A model generated the notes under the pieces. That model was given only the letters and a program-made list of their open reading frames with translations, did no database searches and was not told the origin of the DNA. Made by a program: the position numbers and the translations under genes. This document shows, one piece after another, positions 1-9,638 of a stretch of DNA of 64,000 nucleotides (position 1 is the first letter of the stretch; each line of letters opens with the position of its first letter). The stretch is from Collinsella sp. An2 (lineage in GTDB: Bacteria; Actinomycetota; Coriobacteriia; Coriobacteriales; Coriobacteriaceae): positions 1 to 64,000 of the forward strand of contig NZ_NFJW01000009.1 in NCBI RefSeq assembly GCF_002160065.1, written 5' to 3'.

Positions 1-1095
1 TGTTAGACATTCTTGGAGGCGCAGATAGGCACCGGCGGGGGCGGGTACGGGGCCTCCACCATCGCCCGCCAGGTCGTCCTGTACCGCCCCACCGGGATGA
101 GGGCGATGAGCTCCCGGAGCCGGCCGGCCACCCCGCCGGTCGCGGTGTCCGCCCAGGAGAACCACCACATGTACGACTGCATCCTCCTGGAGCTGACCCC
201 GTCGAACCGCCGCATGAAGCGCTTGATGCGCGAGTGCACGGCGTTCACGGCGTTGACCCGCCCCTCGGCGCGCTCCTGCGCCAGCCCGGCGAGCCTGGCC
301 GCGTGCCCCATCTGGCCGCCCCTCTCGGTCCTGACGACGCACGAGGCCCCGAGGCTCGAGCGCATCATGGCGACGGCGGAGCCCAGCGGGCTGCCCCAGG
401 CCACCCCGACCTCGCTGCCGCCCCGGCCGTCGGCGAGGGTGATCAGGCGCTCCTGGCGCCTCCGGCCCCCGCCCGTCCCGCCCCGCCTGCGGGAGGGCCT
501 CCCGGGGCTGAACGAGGGGTCGCGCGAGTGGTTGCCCGAGAAGCTGGCGGGCAGGTAGGCCTCGTCGGCCTCCACGGGCGCGCCCGACGGGCGGAGGGTC
601 ACCGTCTCGATCCCGAGCATCTCGCACATCCTGTGCCGCATGAAGAAGGAGGTCTTGAGGCACACCCCGCAGCGCTCCGCGCAGTCCCTGAGGGTGGCCC
701 CCTCCGCGAAGGCCCGGGCGTACTCCGCCCAGGTGGACGCCGGCAGGTGGGAGCGGGAGAGCAGCCCGAACGACTCCTTGGTGAACGACCTGCCGCACCC
801 CCGGCAGAGCCAGCGCTGCCTGCCGCGCGCGTCGCGCCCGCGCCGCGCCGGGGCGCCCGCGCCGCACCTGGGGCAGCAGGACGGCTCCGCGAGCTCCGCG
901 CGGGCGCGGGCCGCGCCCTCCTCGGCGAGCGACACGACGATCGCCCCGGCGACCGCGGCCCGGTCCCCGGCGTCCAGCCCGAGTGCCGCCCTCACCACTT
1001 CCTCGACCGCGCAGCCCATGGCGCCCCTCCCGTCTCTCGTTGACGGGAAGATGGTCCCACCGCGTGCGGACACGAGCCTCCAAGAATGTCTAACA
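1..1095 (-). mobile_element. IS1595-like insertion sequence, apparently intact; left end coincides with the window edge
   Basis: Perfect 20-bp inverted repeats TGTTAGACATTCTTGGAGGC (1-20) and GCCTCCAAGAATGTCTAACA (1076-1095) flank a single transposase ORF. Confidence 0.85.
3..1019 (-). CDS. IS1595-family (ISXO2-like) transposase with N-terminal zinc ribbon
   Basis: CPRCG...CRGCGRSF zinc ribbon, FFMRHRM, VEADEAY motif; stop codon lies in the left TIR; start chosen at MGCAVEE. Confidence 0.8.
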   Translation of the reverse strand: MGCAVEEVVRAALGLDAGDRAAVAGAIVVSLAEEGAARARAELAEPSCCPRCGAGAPARRGRDARGRQRWLCRGCGRSFTKESFGLLSRSHLPASTWAEYARAFAEGATLRDCAERCGVCLKTSFFMRHRMCEMLGIETVTLRPSGAPVEADEAYLPASFSGNHSRDPSFSPGRPSRRRGGTGGGRRRQERLITLADGRGGSEVGVAWGSPLGSAVAMMRSSLGASCVVRTERGGQMGHAARLAGLAQERAEGRVNAVNAVHSRIKRFMRRFDGVSSRRMQSYMWWFSWADTATGGVAGRLRELIALIPVGRYRTTWRAMVEAPYPPPPVPICASKNV

Positions 1096-1149
1096 TAGCC
1101 CAAAAACGGCAAAATCGAGGACTTCGTTTGCGAGGGCGAGGGGCGGGCA

Positions 1150-1311
1150 CGCGGCGGGTCTGTGGTCGAGCGGCGGACACGCACGGAGGGGCCGTGGCCG
1201 AGCAGCGTGCACGAGCGGCCGGGGCTGTGGCTGAGCAGCGGGCGCGAGCGGCAGCGGCTGTTGCCGAGCTGTGGGCATGAGCAGCCGGGTCTGTGGCCGA
1301 GCAGCCGTGTG
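1150..1311. repeat. Degenerate ~33-bp GC-rich tandem repeat (about 4-5 units)
   Basis: Units such as GAGCGGCCGGGGCTGTGGCTGAGCAGCGGGCGC / GAGCGGCAGCGGCTGTTGCCGAGCTGTGGGCAT / GAGCAGCCGGGTCTGTGGCCGAGCAGCCGTGTG. Confidence 0.7.
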
Positions 1312-1460
1312 ACGCCGCTCCTGCGTGAAGGCGCCGATGTGCTGGCTGCCTTCGTTTGCTATCATCCCAGGTCAAAAGCCATGTAAACCACGTTATACAG
1401 CGTACTCAGCGCATTTGCCTTACGCTCGGGGTGTCGAGAAGATGACGAGAAGGGGCGGCT

Positions 1461-2303
1461 ATGGACATCGGCAACCAGATCAAGGAGCGGCGCCAGGCGC
1501 TCGGACTCTCGCAGGAAGACCTCGCGCAGAAGCTCTACGTGAGTCGCGTCACCATTAGCCATTGGGAAACAAACCGAACCTTGCCCGATGTCCAGAGCAT
1601 GCTTTTGCTCGCAAATCTCTTCGATACTACGATTGACGAGCTCGTAAAAGGAGACGTGGACGAGATGCGCGGCATGGTGGAGCAAAACGAGCAGCGGACG
1701 AAGACCTATGCGGCAGTGCTCGGCGCGGTGGAGATTACCGTGGTTGTGGTGCTCGCTATTACGGCGATGGTGGATCGCGATTATCTGGAGCCGGTGCTGA
1801 GACTTTTGCTTGCTGTGCTCGTGCTGGCGTCTGCAATCGTGGCCTTGGTCGCGCGACGGGACAATGCCGAGCAGGGGCAGACGGCCAAAAGCGTGGCCGA
1901 GCTTCTTGGTGCGGCGACGGGCGAGCCCGCCGAGGCGGTGCGGCAGAGTACGGCGGCGCACGTCATGGGCCTCGTGCTGCAGGTGTTCGCGGGGCTCGTC
2001 GTGGGCATCGGCGTGCTTGTGGCGGGCAGCCTGGTGCTCGACACACAAGCGTTCATCGGCCTTGCTGTTGTGGTTGGTGCCGTCGCTGCCTTTGCCGGCT
2101 CGTATGCTCTGGGCCGCTTCACCCATTCGGTATGGACGGCGGCGGTTCTGCCCGCGCTGTGGATAGCGGGTGCCGTTGCGCTTGCTGCGGCGGCCGACGC
2201 CCTCGCCTTGCCAAAGACCTGGTTTGCCATTGCAGGCGGAGCGGTCACCCTTGCCGTCTTCTGGGTCGATGGACGCCGTCGTGCCGGCGGGCCCACGAAG
2301 TAA
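1461..2303 (+). CDS. XRE-family HTH regulator with C-terminal membrane domain
   Basis: N-terminal IKERRQALGLSQEDLAQKLYVSRVTISHWE HTH; several hydrophobic helices after it. Confidence 0.85.
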   Translation: MDIGNQIKERRQALGLSQEDLAQKLYVSRVTISHWETNRTLPDVQSMLLLANLFDTTIDELVKGDVDEMRGMVEQNEQRTKTYAAVLGAVEITVVVVLAITAMVDRDYLEPVLRLLLAVLVLASAIVALVARRDNAEQGQTAKSVAELLGAATGEPAEAVRQSTAAHVMGLVLQVFAGLVVGIGVLVAGSLVLDTQAFIGLAVVVGAVAAFAGSYALGRFTHSVWTAAVLPALWIAGAVALAAAADALALPKTWFAIAGGAVTLAVFWVDGRRRAGGPTK

Positions 2304-2347
2304 GCAAGCGCATCTACTCAAGCATGCCCGCTTGCAGGTTCCTAGCG

Positions 2348-3721
2348 TCACGCTGCATCGTTGGGCATGGGTATGCCATAGGGGCTGCGAACTGCGGCGA
2401 CGGTGGGTGCCAACATGCTGCTCGCAAGCAGGAGCAGCCCTAGGGCAGCGATCGCCATGGCAGGGATAGGGGAAAATCCGCACAGCGCGGGCAGCCCTGC
2501 TGCCGTCGAGACCACAGCGTCCGATACGAGGGCAATAAGCAGACCGGCAATCAGAGCGTTTACCGTGTGCGCGACGACTTCGAGGACGCGCGCAGCGACG
2601 ATCGTCGTGCGTCGGGCTCCACATGCCGCCAGAAGACGCGCATCGTTTGTGAGGGCGCGGGAGGTCATGATGACGCTTGAGGCTGCACCTACGGCGCACA
2701 GGATTACGGGACCGCCAAACAGCAACAGCATCGACGTGAAATCCAGTGAGGCCGCCATGTCGACAATGCCGTTGCGGGCGATGTATTCCTGGAGCGTGTC
2801 GGATATCGAGCTCACACCGCACACCACGCCGATGCCGACCGCGACGGGGACCTCCATCGCGGTGCTTGACGTTAGGCTGTGGCGGGCGCTTGCCCGCGCG
2901 AGCATCCAAGGGGTACATCGTTGCGGAATCGGGCGGGTCCATGCCGCGAACAGCGAGGGTAAAAGAAGCGGGGCAGCGACGGCGAAGGCGGCGGAAGCCA
3001 GCAGGGGAAGAAACGGGGATACGCTCCATTGGCTCGACGATGTGGGATCCGCCCCGTAGAGAGAGGACGAGGCGAGGCCAAACAGCGCCATCGGGACGAG
3101 GGCCGCTGCAGCGCGCCTTATCCGGGCGCCATGCGGACGGGTACCAGGGTGGCCGCTGGGAAGAGGACCGTCGTCAGCTGTTTGTAAGGCAGCAATCGGC
3201 GGAGTGGTTCCGGCAAGACGCGCGCTGCGAGCGCCGCCAAGGACAAAGACCGCAGCGCTTCCAAGCCATATCCATGGCATGAGGGGGAGTCCCACATCTA
3301 CGGTGGTGTGGGAAATGGTCTGGTAGTAGGGCGAGCAGAACACGAGCGGAAAGAGCGGCCGAACCGATGCGGCCTCGAGAGCAGTCCCGAAGGCCGCTCC
3401 TACGAAGCCCACGGTGGCAAGTTGGGCGCGTACGATGCGCGCGATGAGGCGGGGGCTTACATTTGCTAGCTGCCACAGCGCGAAAGAACGTCGTTGTGCT
3501 ACGACGGCAAGGCGAGACGCCGAGGACACGACCGCTGCCGCGGAAGGGGCGGAAAACGCCAGCACCATGTCGCCCCAAAATCCAAGGGAGGTTTGTGCGT
3601 GCGTCGTGGCAAGCATCGACGCGCCCCATCCACCAACGAAGCCACATGCCACGGCGACCGCGAATGCGCCTGCCCACGTTGCGGCGTTGCGACGGAGCTC
3701 GGCGAATACCAGATGCGTCAT
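2348..3721 (-). CDS. FtsX-like ABC transporter permease
   Basis: Multiple TM segments; start overlaps (ATGA) the stop of the upstream ABC ATPase. Confidence 0.75.
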   Translation of the reverse strand: MTHLVFAELRRNAATWAGAFAVAVACGFVGGWGASMLATTHAQTSLGFWGDMVLAFSAPSAAAVVSSASRLAVVAQRRSFALWQLANVSPRLIARIVRAQLATVGFVGAAFGTALEAASVRPLFPLVFCSPYYQTISHTTVDVGLPLMPWIWLGSAAVFVLGGARSARLAGTTPPIAALQTADDGPLPSGHPGTRPHGARIRRAAAALVPMALFGLASSSLYGADPTSSSQWSVSPFLPLLASAAFAVAAPLLLPSLFAAWTRPIPQRCTPWMLARASARHSLTSSTAMEVPVAVGIGVVCGVSSISDTLQEYIARNGIVDMAASLDFTSMLLLFGGPVILCAVGAASSVIMTSRALTNDARLLAACGARRTTIVAARVLEVVAHTVNALIAGLLIALVSDAVVSTAAGLPALCGFSPIPAMAIAALGLLLLASSMLAPTVAAVRSPYGIPMPNDAA

Positions 3722-4455
3722 CTGCTGGCCTCCATCCATTCCAGAATCTCCTGGGCGGTTGGGCGCGCCAGTTCGCCGGCGACGCTGCCGTCGCGCAGCA
3801 GAACGACGCGGTCGGCCAGCGCCGCCGCTTCCAGGTTATGAGTGACCATAACGACCGATCTTGCAGGGTCGGTCGGCACAGCCCGCAGCAGATGCAAGAC
3901 GTTGCTGGCGTTGTGCGAGTCGAGGGAGGCAGTCGGCTCATCGGCGAACACGATCTGGGCATCGCTGGCAAGGGCGCGCGCAACGGCGACCCGTTGGCGC
4001 TCGCCGCCCGATAGCGTGTCGATGCGTGCTCGTGCTCGCTGGGCAAGGCCTACGCGTTCCAGCGCCTCGTTCACCTGTTTGCGTGAAAGGGGATGGCCGG
4101 CGAGCCGGGCGGGCAGGGCGACGTTCTCGCTTGCGGAAAGCGAGGGGATGAGATTGTGTGATTGGAAGACGAAGGTAATGTGGTCTCGACGGATCTCGAA
4201 GATGGTATCGGGGGCGGCGCCGTGCAGCTCACGCTCGGCGACGCGCACCGATCCCGAATCGAACGCTTCCGACCCTGAAAGGCAGTAGAGCAGCGTCGAT
4301 TTGCCCGAGCCGGAAGGGCCGACAATTGCGACCATCTCGCCTGCGCGAACCTCGATGTTGATGTCGTTGAGAACGCGGACGCTCCTTCGCCGCCATCGGC
4401 TCCGGCCGACAGGAAACGATTTGCACACGGCGCGCGCAGACACCAGGACGCTCAT
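3718..4455 (-). CDS. ABC transporter ATP-binding protein (MacB/LolD type)
   Basis: Walker A GPSGSGKST, LSGGERQRVAVARAL signature, Walker B IVFADEPTA; RBS before MSVLV. Confidence 0.9.
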   Translation of the reverse strand: MSVLVSARAVCKSFPVGRSRWRRRSVRVLNDINIEVRAGEMVAIVGPSGSGKSTLLYCLSGSEAFDSGSVRVAERELHGAAPDTIFEIRRDHITFVFQSHNLIPSLSASENVALPARLAGHPLSRKQVNEALERVGLAQRARARIDTLSGGERQRVAVARALASDAQIVFADEPTASLDSHNASNVLHLLRAVPTDPARSVVMVTHNLEAAALADRVVLLRDGSVAGELARPTAQEILEWMEASR

Positions 4456-4601
4456 GAGATCCTCCGTAATGGTTGTTGAGGGCTTATTCACGCTGAGATG
4501 CGGCGGGTCCATTCACGCTGAGATGCGGCGGGCCCCGTTCGCTCTTCGAATCCGCAGCTTCAACTTCTGATGCTTACGGCCCTAGCCTTTGTGCTCGCGC
4601 C

Positions 4602-5579
4602 TCAGTTTCCGTCCTTGGGGTAAAGGCGTGCGCGGGCAATGCAGCAGCCAATGCCGCCGACCGCCCACGGCACCCAGAAACTGCTCTGAGCGTGCAGGGG
4701 TGGCACAAACAGGAGGACGAGTGCCAGGGCGGTTGATGCCAGCATGATTACGGTGCAGACGCTTCGCACCCTTTTCGCACGCTCGGCGCGAGCCCTGATG
4801 TCGCCGTCATCCATGGCGTCGATGTCCTGCTCGCTCAGGCCTCCAAGCGCTTTGCGGTTATACGCATCGAGATCGCATCGTCCGCCAGATATAAGCCCCC
4901 ACGCCGCAGCCGAGACGCCTAATCCCGCCAGAAGCACGAACAGTCCTCCTGCGACCCAGGCATTGGAACCGGTCAAAAACGCCACAACAGCACCGGAAAC
5001 GACGAGGAGCGCCCCGATGGCAAGCCCGGTCGACCTTTCAATGTCCGCCTGTCGTTTTTGCTTCGAGGTGTAGAAGTCTTCGACGAACGGGTGGTCTTTG
5101 AAAAACCACTTCCGGCGAAATCGAGCGGGCAGGATGATGGCGGTCCCGATAGCGAGGCCGACGAGCGCCGCGGCAGAAGCTACAACAGGAGCTGCATGCG
5201 CGAAGCCTGCCGATGGAAACAGGCCTGCCAGGAGAAGGGCGGCCGATTCCACGGCGCAGAGAGCGGCGATTCCCATCGCCATGCGTGCCGCGTAGGAGCG
5301 AGCCGCTTCGTCGTATCCAGACACATCCTGAGGGGTTCCTCCAAGAGGCGTCCATGCGGTCGCTTCCTCGTCGCGGCAGGTCACGTCTCCTCTGACAAGC
5401 TCGTCCAGCGAACAGCCGAAGAGGTCGCAGAGTTTCACCAGCTTCTCCAGCTCGGGATAGGCCTTCCCCGCCTCCCATTTGTTAACCGACTGGCGGCTTA
5501 CCCCAAGCAGCATGGCGAGCTGCTCCTGCGTCATGTTGTGTGCCGTCCGCATGTGCTGGCAGTTTTCTCGAAAGCCCAT
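4602..5579 (-). CDS. XRE-family HTH regulator with membrane domain
   Basis: MTQEQLAMLLGVSRQSVNKWEAGKAYPELEKLVKL HTH; hydrophobic C-terminal segments. Confidence 0.85.
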   Translation of the reverse strand: MGFRENCQHMRTAHNMTQEQLAMLLGVSRQSVNKWEAGKAYPELEKLVKLCDLFGCSLDELVRGDVTCRDEEATAWTPLGGTPQDVSGYDEAARSYAARMAMGIAALCAVESAALLLAGLFPSAGFAHAAPVVASAAALVGLAIGTAIILPARFRRKWFFKDHPFVEDFYTSKQKRQADIERSTGLAIGALLVVSGAVVAFLTGSNAWVAGGLFVLLAGLGVSAAAWGLISGGRCDLDAYNRKALGGLSEQDIDAMDDGDIRARAERAKRVRSVCTVIMLASTALALVLLFVPPLHAQSSFWVPWAVGGIGCCIARARLYPKDGN

Positions 5580-5964
5580 CGCTTGCACCGTCCTTATATG
5601 CTGAGATGCGTCGTTGGCATTGCGTCCTGTGGCACATCTCATGCTAGCGTCGAGGCTATGGACGAAAACCAACTTCCGGTGGCTTTCTGATCACTGCCGA
5701 CGTCAACCAAAGGTGACATGCGCAGGTCAGCGGCGTGTCAACTGCTGAGAGGGGAGCGGTCGGTTCGTGGCGAAAGCGCCGCGAGAGGCTGTGTGACGAG
5801 TGACGGTTGGCGCCGGCCCCTGAGTTCGTCCAGCGGTTGACTGCTCGCTCAAAAGGTCAACCAGGGCTCCATTGAATCCATAGACAGTTGACCAAATAAT
5901 GGAAGCAACGAAGCGGCTGAACGCAGAAGCCTTGAAGGCAACGTATCTGATGGGGAGGCCTGAA

Positions 5965-6879
5965 ATGGATGCTTCGCTCAACATCGGGCGCGCGATCGCG
6001 CGCGAGCGGCGCCGCATGGGCGTCACGCAGGAGGAGCTCGCCAGCCACTTGGGGGTTTCGAAAGCCGCGGTCTCAAAATGGGAGCTCACGCAGAGCCTAC
6101 CAGATGTGAGTCTTTTGCCGCGGATCGCCGCGTACTTCTCGCTCACGATGGACGAGCTTTTTGACTGGCGCGACGAGCTCACAGAGGGGGAGTCGGCTGC
6201 GCTCTACGCCGAGGTCTACGCGTTGGGCGAGCGGGATCTCCCCGCGGCGTACGCGCGGCTGCGCGAGCTCGTGGCGGAGCATTACTCGGATGCGAACCTG
6301 CTGCTCATGATGGCATCTCTGCTGACGACGTGGGCTACCGGCACCGAGGCGCCGCAGGGATCTGCAGCTGAGCGGAACGGTGCAGATGCGGGGGACCCGA
6401 GTGGCGCACCCGATGCCGCCGCGCTCGCGGGCGAAGCACTCAAGCTGCTTGATTGCATGCTCGATGTCGCCGCGGAACCGGCAACGCTCTTCCTTGCGCA
6501 GCAGCAAAAGGCAACGACGCTCTTTCAGGTGGGGCGCTATGAGGACGCGGCAGCGCTCCTGGAGCCGCTGGCAAAGCGGCGGGACGCCGGAGCCGCGGTG
6601 ATGCTGCTCGCCTCTGTCTATCGCAAGCTCGGCCGCGTTGACGCACCGCTTTGGGATCGCATGGGCAGCAGGCTTGACCCGGCGCATGCCGGAGACGCGT
6701 GGGCTGAGCACAAGACACGCCAGGCTGCTGGGGCAGCAGCGGTGCTGAAGCAAGCCGTTGCGGAGCAGGTTGCATCAGACACGTGGCGGGAGTTTGCGGG
6801 AGGCGACCCACGCTATCAGGAGATCGTAGCGGCCGTCCAGCGCCTGGTAAACGGGGAGGCAACCGGTCATGAGGACTGA
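5965..6879 (+). CDS. XRE-family HTH transcriptional regulator
   Basis: RRRMGVTQEELASHLGVSKAAVSKWELTQSLPDVSLL HTH; start chosen at MDASLN. Confidence 0.85.
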   Translation: MDASLNIGRAIARERRRMGVTQEELASHLGVSKAAVSKWELTQSLPDVSLLPRIAAYFSLTMDELFDWRDELTEGESAALYAEVYALGERDLPAAYARLRELVAEHYSDANLLLMMASLLTTWATGTEAPQGSAAERNGADAGDPSGAPDAAALAGEALKLLDCMLDVAAEPATLFLAQQQKATTLFQVGRYEDAAALLEPLAKRRDAGAAVMLLASVYRKLGRVDAPLWDRMGSRLDPAHAGDAWAEHKTRQAAGAAAVLKQAVAEQVASDTWREFAGGDPRYQEIVAAVQRLVNGEATGHED

Positions 6880-8491
6880 TGCTCGGGCGCTCCGCCTCAT
6901 CGCTCCGTTTGTGCGCGCTCGCACCAGGCAGCTCGCCGGGGCCGTCGTTCTGCTCGCCATGTACTCTCTTGTGGCGATCCTGCCGGCCTTTATTACCCAG
7001 CATCTCATCGATCAGGGGCTTTCAACCGGCAATGTTCCCCTTGTCGCCGCGCTCGCGGGTGCGCTCGTTGCGGCCACGGCTGCTCAGTCAATCTCCTCGG
7101 TGCTTGCGGCTCGCGTTCTTTCAGAGGTGGGTGAAGACGTGGCGGCGGATCTTAGGAAGGAGCTTGTGCGCCGCACCTTCGACGCGAGCATGAACTGGAT
7201 GGCGGGGCGCGATAACGGCTATATCGCGGCGCGGATCACCGAGGCGTCACGCGTCTCGTCCCTGTTTTCAAAAACGAGCTTTACGTTTGTCAGCAGCTTG
7301 TTGCAGGCGGCAGGTGCTGCGGCGGCCGTGGCGACGATGAGTCCTGCGGTGCTTGCCCTTACGCTCGTACCCGTGCCCATCTATGTATGGTGCGCGGTGC
7401 GGTCGTTGAGGGGCTACCGGGCTTCTGTTGTTGCCGCCATCGAGGCGAGCGCGGGGCTTGCCGGTACGGTTGCCGAGGCGGTGTCCGGGCGTGAGGAGGC
7501 TGCTGCGTCGGAAGGTGTAAAGCTGGTTGCCGGACGGGTTGGCGGTGCGAGCGAGCGGGTCAGATCGACCTCGGTGCGTCAGAGTGTGCTGGCTGCGTTC
7601 ACAGGCGAGGGGATGTCGCTCCTCTCAACGGCGAGCGCCTCGCTCGTCTACGTTGCCTGTGCGGGGCTCGCGGGCTCGCTCTCGGTTGGGCGTACCATCG
7701 CTACCGTGCAGCTTGCGGCGCGGATTTACAGCCCCTTTCTCGTCGCTGTCTCAGCGGCAATCACGGTGCAACCGGCTTTTGCTGCCCTTGGACGCATCGC
7801 AGAAGCGTTTCCCGAGTCCAGCCGGCGCGGTGGTGTCGAGCTTGCTCGGCCGATACGCGCCATCGAGATCAAGAGCCTGTTCTTCCAGTATGGCGGTGGT
7901 ATGCGACTTATCCTTGGTGGTCTTTCGGCAACGCTGCGACGTCCTTCGCTCGTTGCGGTGGAAGGTTCAAACGGCTCGGGCAAATCCACGCTGTTGGGAA
8001 TCCTGCTCGGACGAGTCGAGGGATGGAAAGGGGAGATCCTTGTGGACGGCATACCGCTCCAAGATATTTCTTCGGATTCATGGTGTGCGCATTGTGCTGT
8101 CGTTCAGCAACGTCCATTTATGCTCAATGCAAGCCTGCGTGACAACGTGCTGTTTGGCGCCGAAGACATTGACGATGCGGCATACCAGTCGGCTCTTGTG
8201 GCCTCCGGGCTTGAAGAGGTGATAGCGCGGCTTCCGGAGGGAGACGCCACGGTTGTGGGGCCATCCGGCTCGCTTCTCTCGGGCGGCGAGCGCCAGCGGG
8301 TCGCCCTTGCTCGTGCTCTATTGCGTGGCGCGGATGTGATCTTACTTGACGAGCCGGCAACCGGGCTCGACCGAGAAGCGCGGACAGCGCTACGCGCCCT
8401 TCTGAGCCAACTTGCTTGCGAGCATCTTGTAATCGTGGTTGATCATGAGGGGCTTTTCAATGAGGTCGCGGAGCAGGTGATTGAGCTCTAG
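6869..8491 (+). CDS. ABC transporter, fused permease and ATP-binding domains
   Basis: TM domain then Walker A EGSNGSGKST, LLSGGERQRVALARALL, DVILLDEPATGLD; overlaps XRE gene by 11 bp. Confidence 0.9.
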   Translation: MRTDARALRLIAPFVRARTRQLAGAVVLLAMYSLVAILPAFITQHLIDQGLSTGNVPLVAALAGALVAATAAQSISSVLAARVLSEVGEDVAADLRKELVRRTFDASMNWMAGRDNGYIAARITEASRVSSLFSKTSFTFVSSLLQAAGAAAAVATMSPAVLALTLVPVPIYVWCAVRSLRGYRASVVAAIEASAGLAGTVAEAVSGREEAAASEGVKLVAGRVGGASERVRSTSVRQSVLAAFTGEGMSLLSTASASLVYVACAGLAGSLSVGRTIATVQLAARIYSPFLVAVSAAITVQPAFAALGRIAEAFPESSRRGGVELARPIRAIEIKSLFFQYGGGMRLILGGLSATLRRPSLVAVEGSNGSGKSTLLGILLGRVEGWKGEILVDGIPLQDISSDSWCAHCAVVQQRPFMLNASLRDNVLFGAEDIDDAAYQSALVASGLEEVIARLPEGDATVVGPSGSLLSGGERQRVALARALLRGADVILLDEPATGLDREARTALRALLSQLACEHLVIVVDHEGLFNEVAEQVIEL

Positions 8492-8527
8492 CTTATATCC
8501 GCCTATCTGAGTTATCCAGGAGCGGGC

Positions 8528-8923
8528 TCATTCCGGCTTGTAGCCGTCGAGTTTGATATTGCGGCGCTCGGCATATTTCAGGCAAAACGATTTGAGTGTG
8601 GGGAAATCGTCGGTTACGGCGCTCCAGATAACGGCGCGGTCGAGCTTGCCGTAGTCGTGGGCAAAGATGTTGCGCATGCCATGGATGGCCCGCCAGGGAA
8701 TGTCGGGGTAAGCACGCTGCGTCTCGTCGGACATGTTGCCTGCTTCTTCGGTGACGTGAAAGACGCACATGAAGATTGCATCGACGTTGATGCGCCCCTG
8801 TAGCGATTCGTCTGATACAAAACGCTCTTTGGTGAGCCCGAGGGCACTCACGCGCGCCTTCGTCTCGTTTAGAATGCGCCAGAGCTCAAGAACACGGCCG
8901 TCGTCCGAATTACGGGCGCTCAT
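8528..8923 (-). CDS. HEPN-domain (DUF86/HepT-like) ribonuclease toxin
   Basis: RX4HXY motif in MRNIFAHDYGK; adjacent to and overlapping an MNT-domain gene. Confidence 0.85.
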   Translation of the reverse strand: MSARNSDDGRVLELWRILNETKARVSALGLTKERFVSDESLQGRINVDAIFMCVFHVTEEAGNMSDETQRAYPDIPWRAIHGMRNIFAHDYGKLDRAVIWSAVTDDFPTLKSFCLKYAERRNIKLDGYKPE

Positions 8924-9410
8924 AGATCGTCACCCCATCACGCTCAATCTCTCGGGCAAACTCGTCGTTTCCCAGGTCGTGTCGAGAAACGATGTCGACC
9001 GATTTGCCCGTGGCTGCTTGAACATCTTGGAGGAACTCTGACAGACCAAAGAGCGTAAGCGTTCCTTCGTCATAGGAAACGCGCAGGTCAATGTCGCTGT
9101 CCGGTCGCGCCTCTCCGCGCGCGTATGAACCAAAGAGCATGACGCGCAAGATACCCGGCTTGCGCATAGCGGCTTGGGCGACAGCGGTGGCTATTTCGTC
9201 GCGTGAGAGGACTCGTTGTGCGGGTTGCGATGCCGTGCGAGTATGCGCAGGCTCGGTGCTGATCTCAAAGGGAATGCGTCGCTCCCGAAGCGTTTGCCGC
9301 GCGAACAGATTGATTGCGGTCGAAACGCTCATGCCCACTTCTTCGCAAAACGCGGCGAAGGCGGCCTTGGTGTCACTGTCCATGCGTACGCTGAGAACCG
9401 ATTGCGCCAT
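8910..9410 (-). CDS. RelB/DinJ-like domain fused to minimal nucleotidyltransferase (MntA-like antitoxin)
   Basis: N-terminal VRMDSDTKAAFAAFCEEVGMSVSTAINLFARQTLRERRIPFEI (RelB/DinJ-like) followed by GSYARGEARPDSDIDL (MNT GSX10DXD); RBS AGAGGTG. Confidence 0.85.
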   Translation of the reverse strand: MAQSVLSVRMDSDTKAAFAAFCEEVGMSVSTAINLFARQTLRERRIPFEISTEPAHTRTASQPAQRVLSRDEIATAVAQAAMRKPGILRVMLFGSYARGEARPDSDIDLRVSYDEGTLTLFGLSEFLQDVQAATGKSVDIVSRHDLGNDEFAREIERDGVTIYERP

Positions 9411-9638
9411 ATGATCACCTCTGTATGACATTGTATAGCATATTGCGTGCATTGTGGGCGTAACTCATTCTGAGGCAGGCTATTCTGGCTCAGGGCGAGC
9501 GGAATCCGGCGACTGCAGCTGCCACCACATCTGTTGCGAGCAAAAGATGCTCCACATTTCGCTAGCGGCAAAATAATTCGACATAAATTGTAAAATATTG
9601 CATGATAAAGTGCCGATAACGGAAGGAGCCTGGGAGCT

